Shown here piece by piece: positions 44,954 to 53,809 of a DNA stretch of 64,000 bases (the first letter of the stretch is position 1; the number at the start of each line of letters is the position of its first letter). The translations under genes were made by a program, and so were the position numbers. The notes beneath the pieces are model-generated. The model was not told the DNA's origin. It saw only the letters and a program-made list of their open reading frames with translations, and ran no database searches. Source of the DNA: Nannocystis exedens (lineage in GTDB: Bacteria > Myxococcota_A > Polyangia > Nannocystales > Nannocystaceae). The DNA lies in NCBI RefSeq assembly GCF_002343915.1, contig NZ_NETK01000001.1:7392001-7456000 (forward strand). The letters run 5' to 3'.

Positions 44954-46741
44954 TCAGTCGGCGCCCTCGTACATGGCCTCGATGAGCGAGGCCCACTGCT
45001 TCTCGATGACCTTGCGCTTGAGCTTGAGGGTGGGCGTGAGCTCGCCCTGGTCGGCGCTGAGGCTGCGCGGCAGCAGCTTGAACTTGCGCACCTGCTCGAC
45101 GCGGGCGAACTGCTCGCCGGTCTTCTCGACCCACTTGCCGATCTCGGCCAAGAGGGCAGGGTTCTCGTGCAGCGGCTCGTCGGCGGGCTGGCCCTGGCCG
45201 ACGAGCCACTTGGCCGCGGCGGCCCGGTCGATCGCCAGCAGGGCGCTGAGGAACTTGCGCCGGTCGCCGATCACCACCGCCTCCTCGATCAGCGGGCTCT
45301 CCTTGAGCGCGGCCTCGAGGTTCTTCGGCGCGATGTTCTTGCCGCCGGCGGTGATGATGATCTCCTTCTTGCGGCCGGTGATCGAGAGGAAGCCGTCGGG
45401 GTCGAAGGCCCCGAGGTCGCCGGAGTGGAGCCAGCCGTCCTGCAGCGCCTCGGCGGTGGCGGCCGGGTCCTTGTAGTAGCCCTTGAACACGCTGGGGCCG
45501 CGCACGAGGATCTCGCCGTCCTCGCCGAGCCTGACCTCGAGGCCAGGGATGGGGCGGCCGACGCTGCCGAACTTGGTGGCGCCGGGGATGTTGAGGCTGG
45601 TCGGGCCGCAGTCCTCGCTCTGGCCGTAGACCTCGGCGACGACGACGTCGAGGCCGGTGAAGAACTCGAGCACGTGGGCGGCGATCGGCGCGGCCCCGGA
45701 CACGCAGGCGCGCGCGCTGCCGAGGCCGAGCGCCGTTTTGAGCCTGGTGAACACGAGCCGCCGGGCCAGCTTGTGCTGCGCCTGCAGGGCCAGCGGGACC
45801 GGGCGGCCGCGGGTGGCGAGCGCGTGGTAGCGGCGGGCCACGTCGGAGGCCCAGTCGAACAGCTTCTTCTTGGGACCTGTCACCTGGGACAGGCGGGCGG
45901 CGACGGCGGCGTGGAACTTCTCCCAGATCCGCGGCACCCCGAAGAAGACGGTCGGCTGGACCTCCTTCAGGTTGTCGGGCACGCGCTCGAGCGACTCGGC
46001 CCAGTAGATCGTGTGGCCGCAGCAGGCGGGGCCGTGCATCGACAGCATCTGCTCGGCGATGTGCGACAGCGGCAAGTACGACAGCAGGCGGTCGTCCGGG
46101 CTGTTCTGGATCAGCCTGACGAGCACGTCGGTGGTCCACAGGATGTTCTTGTGCGACAGCATGACGGCCTTCGGCGGGCCGGTCGTGCCGGAGGTGTAGA
46201 TGTACGTGCTGGTGTCGTCCTCGCGCAGGCCCGAGAGGCGCTCGGTCAGCGCCGCCTCGGGCACGGCCGCGGCGCGGGCGAGGAACTGCTCCCACGACAG
46301 GACGAGCGGGTCGTCGATGGCCGGCGCGCCCTGCATGAGGATGATGTGGCGCAGGCCGGGGAGGTGGTCGCGCTCAGCGGCCAGCTTTTCGTACTGGGCC
46401 CGGTCTTCGACGACGACCAGCGAGGCCTCGGCGTGGTGGACGATGTACTGCACCTCGCCGGCGGAGCAGGTGGTGTAGATGCCGGCCGGGACGCCGCCCG
46501 CGGCCATGGCGGCGAAGGCGGTGATGGCCCACTCGGCGCGGTTGTAGGCGAGGATGCAGACGCCCTGGCCCGGCTGCAGACCGAGGCCGATCATCGCCCG
46601 CGCGGCGGTGCGGACCTGGTCGTTGTATTCGCGCCAGGTGAACGGCCGCCAGGCGCCGCCCCTGCGCACGTAATAGGCCGGTTTGTCGGGGTGGGCCTGG
46701 CCCCGGGCGAAGAAGCGGGCTGGGATGGTGTCGAGGGCCAC
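44954..46741 (-). CDS. long-chain acyl-CoA synthetase (AMP-forming)
   Basis: 595 aa. ATP-dependent activation of carboxylic acids to CoA esters. The P-loop-like Y-T-S-G-T-T-G-P-P-K motif, the Y-G-Q-S-E-D motif and the hinge I-T-G-R-K-K-E-I-I-I-T-A-G-G-K-N are intact; the architecture matches FadD15/Faa-like long-chain enzymes. Start is GTG at 46741 with AGGAG about 8 nt upstream. It lies 29 bp behind an acyl-CoA dehydrogenase gene and is the last gene of the minus-strand catabolic block. Confidence 0.93.
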   Translation of the reverse strand: MALDTIPARFFARGQAHPDKPAYYVRRGGAWRPFTWREYNDQVRTAARAMIGLGLQPGQGVCILAYNRAEWAITAFAAMAAGGVPAGIYTTCSAGEVQYIVHHAEASLVVVEDRAQYEKLAAERDHLPGLRHIILMQGAPAIDDPLVLSWEQFLARAAAVPEAALTERLSGLREDDTSTYIYTSGTTGPPKAVMLSHKNILWTTDVLVRLIQNSPDDRLLSYLPLSHIAEQMLSMHGPACCGHTIYWAESLERVPDNLKEVQPTVFFGVPRIWEKFHAAVAARLSQVTGPKKKLFDWASDVARRYHALATRGRPVPLALQAQHKLARRLVFTRLKTALGLGSARACVSGAAPIAAHVLEFFTGLDVVVAEVYGQSEDCGPTSLNIPGATKFGSVGRPIPGLEVRLGEDGEILVRGPSVFKGYYKDPAATAEALQDGWLHSGDLGAFDPDGFLSITGRKKEIIITAGGKNIAPKNLEAALKESPLIEEAVVIGDRRKFLSALLAIDRAAAAKWLVGQGQPADEPLHENPALLAEIGKWVEKTGEQFARVEQVRKFKLLPRSLSADQGELTPTLKLKRKVIEKQWASLIEAMYEGAD

Positions 46742-46770
46742 GGCGTGCTCCTGGCGAGGGGGGTGTTCTT

Positions 46771-47907
46771 TCAAAGTCCCATCTGCTTGGCGGCGAGGTC
46801 CTTCATGATCTCCTCGGCGCCGCCGCCGATGGCGAGGACCTTGGTCTCGCGGTAGATCCGCTCGACCTTGTTGCCGCGGATGAAGCCGGCGCCGCCGAAG
46901 ATCTGCACGCCCTCCTTGGCGCAGAACTCGACGCACTGGGTGGCTGCGTTCTTGAGCATGCAGATCTCGGCGATCGGCCACTCGCCGGCGTCGATCCGCC
47001 GCGCGAGCTGGTACAGCCAGGTGCGCACCGGGTGGATCCGCGTGGCCATGTCGACGAGCTTGTGACGGATGACCTGGCGGGTGACGAGCGGCTTGCCGAA
47101 GGTCTCGCGCTCGCGCGCGTAGGCGATCGACTCGTCGAGGCAGACCTGGGCGAAGGCGACGGCCATGGCCGCGAGCATCAGCCGCTCGCGGTTGAAGTTC
47201 TGCATGATGCCGAGGAAGCCGTGGTTCTCCTCGCCGAGGAGGTTGGCGGCCGGGACCCGGCAGTCGTCGAAGTAGAGGGTGGCGGTGTCGGAGCACCACC
47301 AGCCCATTTTTTTGTCGAGCGCGGTGCGGGTGAAGCCGGGCGTGCCGGCCTCGACGACCAGCAACGAGATGCCGCCGAGGCCGGGCGGGCCGGTGCGCAC
47401 GGCGACGGTGACGGAGTCGGCGCGCATGCCGGAGGTGATGAAGGTCTTGCTGCCGTGGACGACGTAGTGGTCGCCGTCGCGGCGGGCGACGGTCTTGAGG
47501 TTGGCGACGTCGGAGCCGCCCGAGGGCTCGGTGACGGCGAGCGCGGCGACCTTGTGACCGGCGAGGACGTCGGGGACAAAGCGCCGCTTCTGCGCGTCGG
47601 TGCCGAGGTTCAAGATCGGCGGGAGGCCGATGCCGTGCGAACACAACCCGGCGATGAGCCCGCCGGCGCCGGTGCGCGCGAACTCCTCGCACAGGATGAT
47701 GACGGCGGTGCTGTCGCCGGGGCTGCCGCCGAGCTCTTCGGGGTAGCCGAGGCCGAGGATCCCGAGCTCGCCGGCGCGGCGGTAGAGCTCGCGCGGAAAG
47801 CCGCCGGCCTCCTCCCAGGCGTCGATGTGCGGCATGACCTCGCGCTCGATGAATCCACGCAAGGTGCCGCGCAGCGCTTCGCGGTCGGCGTCGTCGAGGA
47901 CGGACAT
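46771..47907 (-). CDS. acyl-CoA dehydrogenase
   Basis: 378 aa. FAD-binding and substrate loops V-T-E-P-S-G-G-S-D-V, F-I-T-S-G-M and Q-I-F-G-G-A-G-F-I-R-G are clear. The probable catalytic Glu is in N-F-N-R-E-R-L, and the C-terminal loop G-G-G-A-E-E-I-M resembles citronellyl-CoA/long-chain types. It is followed at 29 bp by the acyl-CoA synthetase gene, so both likely serve the same substrate route. Confidence 0.93.
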   Translation of the reverse strand: MSVLDDADREALRGTLRGFIEREVMPHIDAWEEAGGFPRELYRRAGELGILGLGYPEELGGSPGDSTAVIILCEEFARTGAGGLIAGLCSHGIGLPPILNLGTDAQKRRFVPDVLAGHKVAALAVTEPSGGSDVANLKTVARRDGDHYVVHGSKTFITSGMRADSVTVAVRTGPPGLGGISLLVVEAGTPGFTRTALDKKMGWWCSDTATLYFDDCRVPAANLLGEENHGFLGIMQNFNRERLMLAAMAVAFAQVCLDESIAYARERETFGKPLVTRQVIRHKLVDMATRIHPVRTWLYQLARRIDAGEWPIAEICMLKNAATQCVEFCAKEGVQIFGGAGFIRGNKVERIYRETKVLAIGGGAEEIMKDLAAKQMGL

Positions 47908-48093
47908 TTTGCGGCCGACTTTATCACGACCGCACGAGCGACGGGCGGGGGCATGGCGGCCGCAGCCTTGCGCCGCAGCGGCGGGCGAAGAGACGCGATG
48001 CGCCGATGCGGCCGATGGCGGTGAGGCCTCGGCGCGACGACGATCGCAGCCGCGCGAGGAGCTGGTGGCCCAGGGCTAGAGAGGGCCGCGGGC

Positions 48094-48960
48094 TCAGGCG
48101 GCGAGGTGCATGCGCTGCCGAGCTTCGGCGGGCGAGGCGATCTCGCGGCCCACCTCGCGAGCGCTGGCGACGAGCGCCTCGATGAGGCGGCCGTTGCTGT
48201 CGGCGCGGCTGCCGTCCGGCAAGTAGAAGGTGTCCTCGAGGCCGGTCCGCAGGTCGCCGCCGAGCTCGGCAGCGCGGCGATGGATGGCCCAGATCTCCTC
48301 GCGGCCGATGGCGGTGACCTCCCAGCGCGAACCCGGCTTGATGTACTTGAGCAGGAACGGCAAGAGGTCGGGGTCGGTCGGCATGCCGGAGGCGACGCCG
48401 GTGACGAAGTTGTAGTGCGGGTGGGTGGCGAGGCCGACGTCGACGTAGAGGCCGACCGAGCGGACGATGCCGAGGTCGAAGCACTCGAACTCGGGGACGG
48501 TGCCGCACTCGGCCATGACGTCGAGGAAGGCCTTGACCTTCTCGACGGGGTTATCGAACACCATCGGCGGCCAGGCCCAGGTGCCGTCGCTCTTGGCCTT
48601 GAGGTAGTTGAGGCTGCCGGCGTTGCAGGCGGCGATCTCGGGCTTGATGGCCCGCATGCACGCGACCGGGCCGCTGATGTCCTCGCCGACGACGCCGGTG
48701 GTCATGTTGAAGATGAGGTCGGGACACTCGGCGCGGATGGCCTCGCGCACGGCGACGGCGACCTCGGGCTCCCACGACGGCAAGAAGCCCATGCCGGGCT
48801 CCTGGCGCCGGAAGTGGACGTGCACGACCGAGGCGCCTGCGTCACGCGCCTGCCGGGCGGCGCGCGCGAGCTCCTCCGGCGTGACGGGCACGGGGTGCTG
48901 CTTGGGGTTGGTGAGCACGCCGGTGAGGGCGCAGGTGACGATCGCTTTGTCGTGGGTCAT
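48094..48960 (-). CDS. beta-keto acid cleavage enzyme (BKACE, DUF849)
   Basis: 288 aa. The zinc-binding V-H-V-H-F-R (H47, H49) and the C-A-L-T-G opening strand are typical of the BKACE/Kce family. These enzymes condense a beta-keto acid with acetyl-CoA and split it into acetoacetate and a new CoA ester. Later markers are N-M-T-T-G and E-C-F-D-L-G. Its place among acyl-CoA genes suggests it finishes or diverts a beta-oxidation branch. The true substrate is not predictable here. Confidence 0.9.
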   Translation of the reverse strand: MTHDKAIVTCALTGVLTNPKQHPVPVTPEELARAARQARDAGASVVHVHFRRQEPGMGFLPSWEPEVAVAVREAIRAECPDLIFNMTTGVVGEDISGPVACMRAIKPEIAACNAGSLNYLKAKSDGTWAWPPMVFDNPVEKVKAFLDVMAECGTVPEFECFDLGIVRSVGLYVDVGLATHPHYNFVTGVASGMPTDPDLLPFLLKYIKPGSRWEVTAIGREEIWAIHRRAAELGGDLRTGLEDTFYLPDGSRADSNGRLIEALVASAREVGREIASPAEARQRMHLAA

Positions 48961-48981
48961 GGCGGGAGGTCCAGGCGAGGA

Positions 48982-49203
48982 TCATCGAGCAGGCGATGGA
49001 CGAGTGAGGGGCGCGGCGAAGATGAAGGCGAGCGCCTCTTCGTGGTCGACGGTGGCTTCGAGGCCGGACTCGATCGCGTGCCAGCGGCGCTCGACTTCGG
49101 CGAGCCAGGCGTCCTCGTGCGGGAGGTCGGGCGATTCGACGCTGGCGGGCCGAGCTGGCGAGCCTGGAGCCGAGGCGAAGCATTTGGCGTTGCGGTCGGT
49201 CAT
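48982..49203 (-). CDS. addiction-module (antitoxin-like) small protein
   Basis: 73 aa. The core D-A-W-L-A-E-V-E-R-R-W-H-A-I-E-S-G resembles the helix-rich 'putative addiction module component' antitoxins (W-x-x-E-I-E-R-R...E-S-G-x-V pattern). The N- and C-terminal ends are not typical, so it may be a remnant. Its ATG overlaps, as ATGA, the stop that would end the ParE-type toxin if that gene's frameshift were repaired. Confidence 0.55.
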   Translation of the reverse strand: MTDRNAKCFASAPGSPARPASVESPDLPHEDAWLAEVERRWHAIESGLEATVDHEEALAFIFAAPLTRPSPAR

Positions 49204-49507
49204 GGTGGGAAGCGGCGGTTCGGGTCTTGGCGCTGAGGAGGGGCGCCAGGATGAACACCTGGGCCGGCGCTTCGATGCGGTAGACGACCCCGTCGGGGAG
49301 ATCAGGGACGAGCGCCCGTCGAAGCTGCGGCGGTCGCCAAACCACCCAGCGGGCCGGTGCCTCGGCCAGGCCCTTCAAGGTCGCATCGACCGCAGCGAGG
49401 AGGCGTCGGGCGAGAGCTGGCCCCTGGGACAGGTAGTAGTCCACCGCGCGATCGAGGTCGTCGCCGGCGCGGCGAGACAGGCGGACGACGACCTCGGGAC
49501 CTTGCAT
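49200..49507 (-). pseudogene. ParE/RelE-type toxin, frameshifted near its C-terminus
   Basis: From the ATG at 49507, about 80 residues read as a ParE/RelE-superfamily toxin: V-V-V-R-L-S-R-R-A-G-D-D-L-D-R-A-V-D-Y-Y and L-R-R-A-L-V-P-D-L-P-D-G-V-V-Y-R-I-E. The frame then leaves the family pattern near 49255. In another frame the expected ending appears (P-P-Q-R-Q-D-P-N-R-R-F) and stops at TGA 49202-49200, overlapping the next ATG. A one-base deletion (or two-base insertion) explains this, leaving the toxin probably inactive. Confidence 0.7.
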
Positions 49508-49510
49508 GGT

Positions 49511-49747
49511 TCAGGTGCCATGGCGGGCGATCTTGGGGTTCAATTCGGCCTGAACGACCTCCCATTCGACCAGCTCTTCCTTGCCCGCCTCGATGGCGCG
49601 AAGGCGGCGGAGCACCTCTCGATACTGGGCCTCCTCGACCTCGGGCGAGACCGGGTCGTCCACGGTCGCAAGGGCGCGCTCGGCGACATGACGACGAATT
49701 TCGGGCGGGAGGGCCATGAGGTCGTCGAAGACGCGGGCGGGGTCCAT
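49511..49747 (-). CDS. antitoxin of ParE-type module
   Basis: 78 aa, helical and charged: A-L-P-P-E-I-R-R-H-V-A-E-R-A-L-A-T-V, then Y-R-E-V-L-R-R-L-R-A-I-E-A-G-K-E-E-L-V. The length and composition, and the stop lying 3 bp before the toxin ATG, match the antitoxin-first order of type II modules of the addiction-module family. It is inserted in the minus-strand catabolic block between the biotin carboxylase and BKACE genes. Confidence 0.75.
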   Translation of the reverse strand: MDPARVFDDLMALPPEIRRHVAERALATVDDPVSPEVEEAQYREVLRRLRAIEAGKEELVEWEVVQAELNPKIARHGT

Positions 49748-49765
49748 GACTGCACCTTAGCACGC

Positions 49766-51760
49766 CTACGCGGCTGCGGAGGCGGCGCCGGGCTCGGGGC
49801 CGTCGTCGGGGGTGACGACCGCGAGGAGGCGACCTTGCGGGACCTGATCGCCGGGCTTCACCTTGACCTCGGTGACGACGCCGGCGACGGCGACCGCGAG
49901 GGCGTTCTCGATCTTCATCGCCTCGAGGGTGACGAGGGTCTGGCCGCGGCGGACGCGGTCGCCGACCTGGACGTGCACCGCGACGACGCGGCCGCTCGTC
50001 GGCGCGAGCAGGTTGCCGTCGCCGGCGACGGCGGCCTCGGTCTCGGCGCCCTTCGGCGGCGGCTCGACGAACTCGGCCTGCACGCCGCGCGCGTCGAGGA
50101 ACAGTCGCTCGCCGACCACGGCGGCGTGGACGGTCTCCTGCACGTCGCCGACGAGGACGCGGTGGGCCACGCCCTCGCGCCCGAGCACGCGCACGGGCAG
50201 GGCGACGCCGTCGACGGTGACGGTGGTGACGCCGCTCGGGTCGAGGTCGACGGCCAGCTCGCGCTCGAGTTCACCTGTCCGAAGGGTCAGGGGGAACGCG
50301 GCCCGGCCGGCGCTGCGCCACGGGCTGTAGTCCCCGCGGACATGTCCCAAAGTCCAGATGGCGGCGGCGATCGCCCAAGCGCGGGCGTCGGGCTCGGGGC
50401 GCGCGGGCGCGGGCAGGTGCTCGTCGAGGAAGCGGGTGGTCGCGCCGCCCGCGGCGAACACGGGGTGCTCGAGGATGTCGGCGAGGAAGCGCTTGTTGTT
50501 GGGCAGGCCGAGCAGGACGCTGCGGCCGAGCGCGCTGACGAGGCGGCGGCGGGCCTCGTCGCGGGTGCGGCCGTAAGTGATGACCTTGGCGATCATCGGG
50601 TCGTAGAAGGGCGAGACGGTCTGCTGGCGGTGGAGGCCGTGGTCGACGCGCACGCCCTCGCCGCTCGCGGGCTGCCAGGCGACGACCTCGCCGGCCTGCG
50701 GCAGGTAGCCGGCGTACGGGTCCTCGGCGTAGAGGCGGACCTCGATCGCGTGGCCGCGCAGCTCGACCTGGTCCTGCGTCAGCGGCAGCGGCTCACCGGC
50801 GGCGACCCGCAGCTGCCAGGCGACCAGGTCGAGGCCGGTGACCAGCTCGGTGACCGGGTGCTCGACCTGCAGGCGCGTGTTCATCTCGAGGAAGTAGAAC
50901 TTGCCGTCCGCATCGAGCATGAACTCGACGGTGCCGGCGCCGACGTAGTCGATCGAGCGCGCGGCGAGCACCGCGGCGGCGCCCATCTCCTCCCGCAGGG
51001 CCGGCGACACGGCCGGCGACGGCGACTCCTCGACGACCTTCTGGTGGCGGCGCTGGACCGAGCAGTCGCGCTCGCCGAGGTGGATCGCGTGCCCGTGGCT
51101 GTCGCCGAACACCTGGATCTCGACGTGACGGCCGCTGGTGATCGCGCGCTCCAAAATCAGCTCTCCGCTGCCGAACGCGCTCTCGGCCTCGCTGCGCGCC
51201 GAGGTGATCGCGGCCGGCAGCGCGCTCCACTCGCGGACCATCCGCATGCCGCGGCCGCCGCCGCCGGCCGCGGCCTTGATCAAGAGCGGCAGGCCGATGC
51301 GCTCGGCCTCGGCCATGAGACGCGCGTCGGCCTGGCCCTCGGCGCTGCTGTCCTGAAAGCCAGGGATGCACGGGACGCCGGCGGCGATCATCGCCCGCTT
51401 GGCGGCGGCCTTGTTGCCCATCGCCCGGATCGCGGCCGGCGAGGGGCCGATGAACGTAAGGCCCGCGTCGAGCACCGCCTGGGCGAAGCCGTCGTTCTCC
51501 GACAGAAAGCCGTAGCCCGGGTGGATCGCGTCGGCGCCGGCCTGCCTGGCGGCGGCGATCAGCGCCGCGACGTTCAGGTACGACTCGCGCACCGGCGGCG
51601 GGCCGATCCGGACCGCGCGGTCGGCCAGGCCGACGTGCGGGGCGCCGGCGTCGGCGTCGCTGTAGACGGCGACGGTGCGGTAGCCGAGGGCGTGGGCGGT
51701 GCGGATGATCCGGCAGGCGATCTCGCCGCGGTTGGCGATCAGGATCGTGGAAAAGGTCAT
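49766..51760 (-). CDS. atuF: biotin-carboxylase/carrier subunit of acyl-CoA (geranyl-CoA type) carboxylase
   Basis: 664 aa from the ATG at 51760. An N-terminal biotin carboxylase domain (I-A-N-R-G-E-I-A-C-R; A-A-A-G-G-G-G-R-G-M; E-M-N-T-R-L-Q-V-E-H-P-V-T-E) is followed by a C-terminal biotinyl domain. The biotin lysine is in L-E-A-M-K-I-E-N (K616). It is the alpha subunit for the carboxyltransferase at 53810. Synteny with atuBCDEF suggests geranyl-CoA carboxylase; methylcrotonyl-CoA carboxylase is the alternative. The ATG overlaps the upstream hydratase stop by 4 bp. Confidence 0.85.
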   Translation of the reverse strand: MTFSTILIANRGEIACRIIRTAHALGYRTVAVYSDADAGAPHVGLADRAVRIGPPPVRESYLNVAALIAAARQAGADAIHPGYGFLSENDGFAQAVLDAGLTFIGPSPAAIRAMGNKAAAKRAMIAAGVPCIPGFQDSSAEGQADARLMAEAERIGLPLLIKAAAGGGGRGMRMVREWSALPAAITSARSEAESAFGSGELILERAITSGRHVEIQVFGDSHGHAIHLGERDCSVQRRHQKVVEESPSPAVSPALREEMGAAAVLAARSIDYVGAGTVEFMLDADGKFYFLEMNTRLQVEHPVTELVTGLDLVAWQLRVAAGEPLPLTQDQVELRGHAIEVRLYAEDPYAGYLPQAGEVVAWQPASGEGVRVDHGLHRQQTVSPFYDPMIAKVITYGRTRDEARRRLVSALGRSVLLGLPNNKRFLADILEHPVFAAGGATTRFLDEHLPAPARPEPDARAWAIAAAIWTLGHVRGDYSPWRSAGRAAFPLTLRTGELERELAVDLDPSGVTTVTVDGVALPVRVLGREGVAHRVLVGDVQETVHAAVVGERLFLDARGVQAEFVEPPPKGAETEAAVAGDGNLLAPTSGRVVAVHVQVGDRVRRGQTLVTLEAMKIENALAVAVAGVVTEVKVKPGDQVPQGRLLAVVTPDDGPEPGAASAAA

Positions 51761-52587
51761 TGGTCGTTCCAGGCGGCGTTGCGCTTCTGAATGAATGCGA
51801 GCATGCCCTCGACGCCCTCGGAGCCGCGCGCGGCGCGGGCGAAGTCGTCGGCGGCGAGGTCGAGCAGGGCGGACAGGGCGTCGCCGTGCGGCGCCCCGCT
51901 GGCGGCCAGGACCAGCCGCTTGGTGGTGGCGACCGCCTCGGGGGCGCAGCGGCCGATGTCGGCCAGGACCTTCGCGACCTGTCCGTCGAGACCTGCCCGA
52001 TCGGACACGTGGTGGACCAGCCCGAGGCGCAGCGCCTCGCCGGCGTCGAGCGAGCCGCCGGTGACGGCGAGCCGGCGGGCCTCGCCGTAGCCGACGCGGC
52101 GGACGATGAACGGCGCGATCTGGGCCGGCGGCACGCCGAGGCCGGTCTCGGGCAGGCGCAGCTTGACGTCGTCGGCGGCGACCGCGACGTCGCTGACGCA
52201 GCACAGGCCGAAGCCGCCGCCCATGACCGCGCCCTCGAGCACGGCGACGATCGCCTGCGGGGCGTCCTCGATCTGCTGCAGCATGCTGCCGAAGATCCGG
52301 TTGGTCGTCGCCAGCGGGTCCTTGCCGTCGGGGCCGGGCTCGGCCCCGCGCGCGCCGGCCATGTCCTTGATGTCGCCGCCGGCGCAGAAATTGCCCCCGG
52401 CGCCGCGCAGGACCACCGCCCGCACCTCGCGGTCGCCGGCGATCGCGGCGAACACCGCCTGCAGCTCGCGCACCATCGCGAACGACATCGCGTTGCGCGC
52501 CTCGGGCCGGTTGAGCGTGACGTGCAGGCGCCAGCCGTCGCGGCGCAGCAGCAGCGTCTGGCACTCGGGCAAGGTCGTCTGGGACAT
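51757..52587 (-). CDS. atuE: enoyl-CoA hydratase (AtuE/LiuC type)
   Basis: 276 aa crotonase. The oxyanion-hole segments G-N-F-C-A-G-G-D-I-K-D-M and A-V-M-G-G-G-F-G-L are present, and E-T-G-L-G-V-P-P follows. Such enzymes hydrate isohexenylglutaconyl-CoA (AtuE) or methylglutaconyl-CoA (LiuC). Position between a dehydrogenase and a biotin carboxylase gene favours AtuE in this order. The start codon lies in a GGGACATGTCC motif copy. It overlaps the next gene by 4 bp. Confidence 0.85.
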   Translation of the reverse strand: MSQTTLPECQTLLLRRDGWRLHVTLNRPEARNAMSFAMVRELQAVFAAIAGDREVRAVVLRGAGGNFCAGGDIKDMAGARGAEPGPDGKDPLATTNRIFGSMLQQIEDAPQAIVAVLEGAVMGGGFGLCCVSDVAVAADDVKLRLPETGLGVPPAQIAPFIVRRVGYGEARRLAVTGGSLDAGEALRLGLVHHVSDRAGLDGQVAKVLADIGRCAPEAVATTKRLVLAASGAPHGDALSALLDLAADDFARAARGSEGVEGMLAFIQKRNAAWNDQ

Positions 52588-52593
52588 GTCCTT

Positions 52594-53751
52594 TCAGCCT
52601 TTCCCGGGCAGGATGCCCTCGAGCTTGGCGATGATGCCGAGCATGACCTCGTCGGCGCCGCCGCCGACGGAGATCAGGCGCGAGTCGCGGAACAGGCGCG
52701 AGATCTTCGACTCCCACATGTAGCCCATGCCGCCCCAGTACTGCAGGCAGCTGTCGGCGACCTCGCGGCCGAGGCGGCCGGACTTGAGCTTGGCCATCGA
52801 GGCCAGGCGGGTGACGTCCTTGCCGGAGATGAACAGCTCGGCGGCGCGGTAGATCAGCGCGCGCAGCGACTCGACCTCGGTCAGCAGCTCGGCGATGCGG
52901 AAGTGGACGACCTGGTTGTCGAGGATCGACTTGCCGAAGGCCTTGCGCTCGCGGGTGTACTTGACGGTCTCGGTGATCGCGGTCTCCATCGCGGTCAGCG
53001 AGTTGGCGGCGCCCCACAGCCGCTCCTCCTGGAACTGCAGCATCTGCAGCATGAAGCCGGCGCCCTCGGGGCCGATCGCGTAGCGCTGCGGGACGCGGAC
53101 CTCGTCGAAGAAGATCTGCGCGGTGTCGGACGACCACATGCCGAGCTTGTGCAGCTTGCGGGCCCGCTCGACGCCCTTCGAGTTCAGCGGGACGATGATG
53201 AGGGTCTTGTTCTTGTGCGGCTTGTCGTCGCTGGTGTTGGCGAGGCAGCACATCCAGTCGGCCTGGATGCCGTTGGTGATCCACATCTTGCCGCCGGTGA
53301 TGACGTAGTCGTCGCCGTCCTTGCGGGCGTACGTCTTGAGGCTGGCGACGTCGGAGCCGGCGCCGACCTCGGACACGCCGATGCAGCCGACCAGGTCGCC
53401 GGCGATCGACGGCGCGAGGAACTCCTTCTTGAGCTCGTCCGAGCCGAACCGCGCCAGCGCCGGCGTGCACATGTCGGTCTGCACGCCGATCGCCAGCGAC
53501 ACGCCGCCGGCGTCGACGCGCCCGAGCTCCTCGGCCATCACCAGCGCGTAGGAGTAGTCGAGGCCGGAGCCGCCGTACTCGGTCGGCTTGGTCAGGCCGA
53601 GGAAGCCCTCGTTGCCGAGTTTCTTGAAGAGCTCGTGCGCCGGGAAGATCCGCGCCTCCTCCCACTCGTCGCAGTAGGGGTTGATCTCCCGGGCGATGAA
53701 CTTGCGCAGGCTGTCGCGCAGGAGGTCGTGCTCGTCGGTGAACAGCGGCAT
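52594..53751 (-). CDS. atuD: acyl-CoA dehydrogenase (citronellyl-CoA dehydrogenase type)
   Basis: 385 aa. Motifs G-V-S-E-V-G-A-G-S-D-V, L-Q-F-Q-E-E-R-L-W-G-A-A-N, N-Q-V-V-H-F-R-I-A-E-L and C-L-Q-Y-W-G-G-M-G-Y-M-W-E closely recall Pseudomonas AtuD, which oxidises citronellyl-CoA. The catalytic Glu is probably in Q-E-E-R-L. It lies 6 bp upstream of the hydratase gene in the same transcript. The substrate call rests on remembered motif similarity and operon order, not on an alignment. Confidence 0.85.
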   Translation of the reverse strand: MPLFTDEHDLLRDSLRKFIAREINPYCDEWEEARIFPAHELFKKLGNEGFLGLTKPTEYGGSGLDYSYALVMAEELGRVDAGGVSLAIGVQTDMCTPALARFGSDELKKEFLAPSIAGDLVGCIGVSEVGAGSDVASLKTYARKDGDDYVITGGKMWITNGIQADWMCCLANTSDDKPHKNKTLIIVPLNSKGVERARKLHKLGMWSSDTAQIFFDEVRVPQRYAIGPEGAGFMLQMLQFQEERLWGAANSLTAMETAITETVKYTRERKAFGKSILDNQVVHFRIAELLTEVESLRALIYRAAELFISGKDVTRLASMAKLKSGRLGREVADSCLQYWGGMGYMWESKISRLFRDSRLISVGGGADEVMLGIIAKLEGILPGKG

Positions 53752-53809
53752 GTCTGGCTGGCTCTCGGGTCAGGTGGTTCGAAGGGCGAAGACGACGAAG
53801 TCGTGACGG

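Noticed and set aside
43205..46855. 1216-aa plus-strand frame across the DigH-like gene and the ligase
   Set aside because: Arg/Gly/Ala-rich shadow crossing two real genes in other frames.
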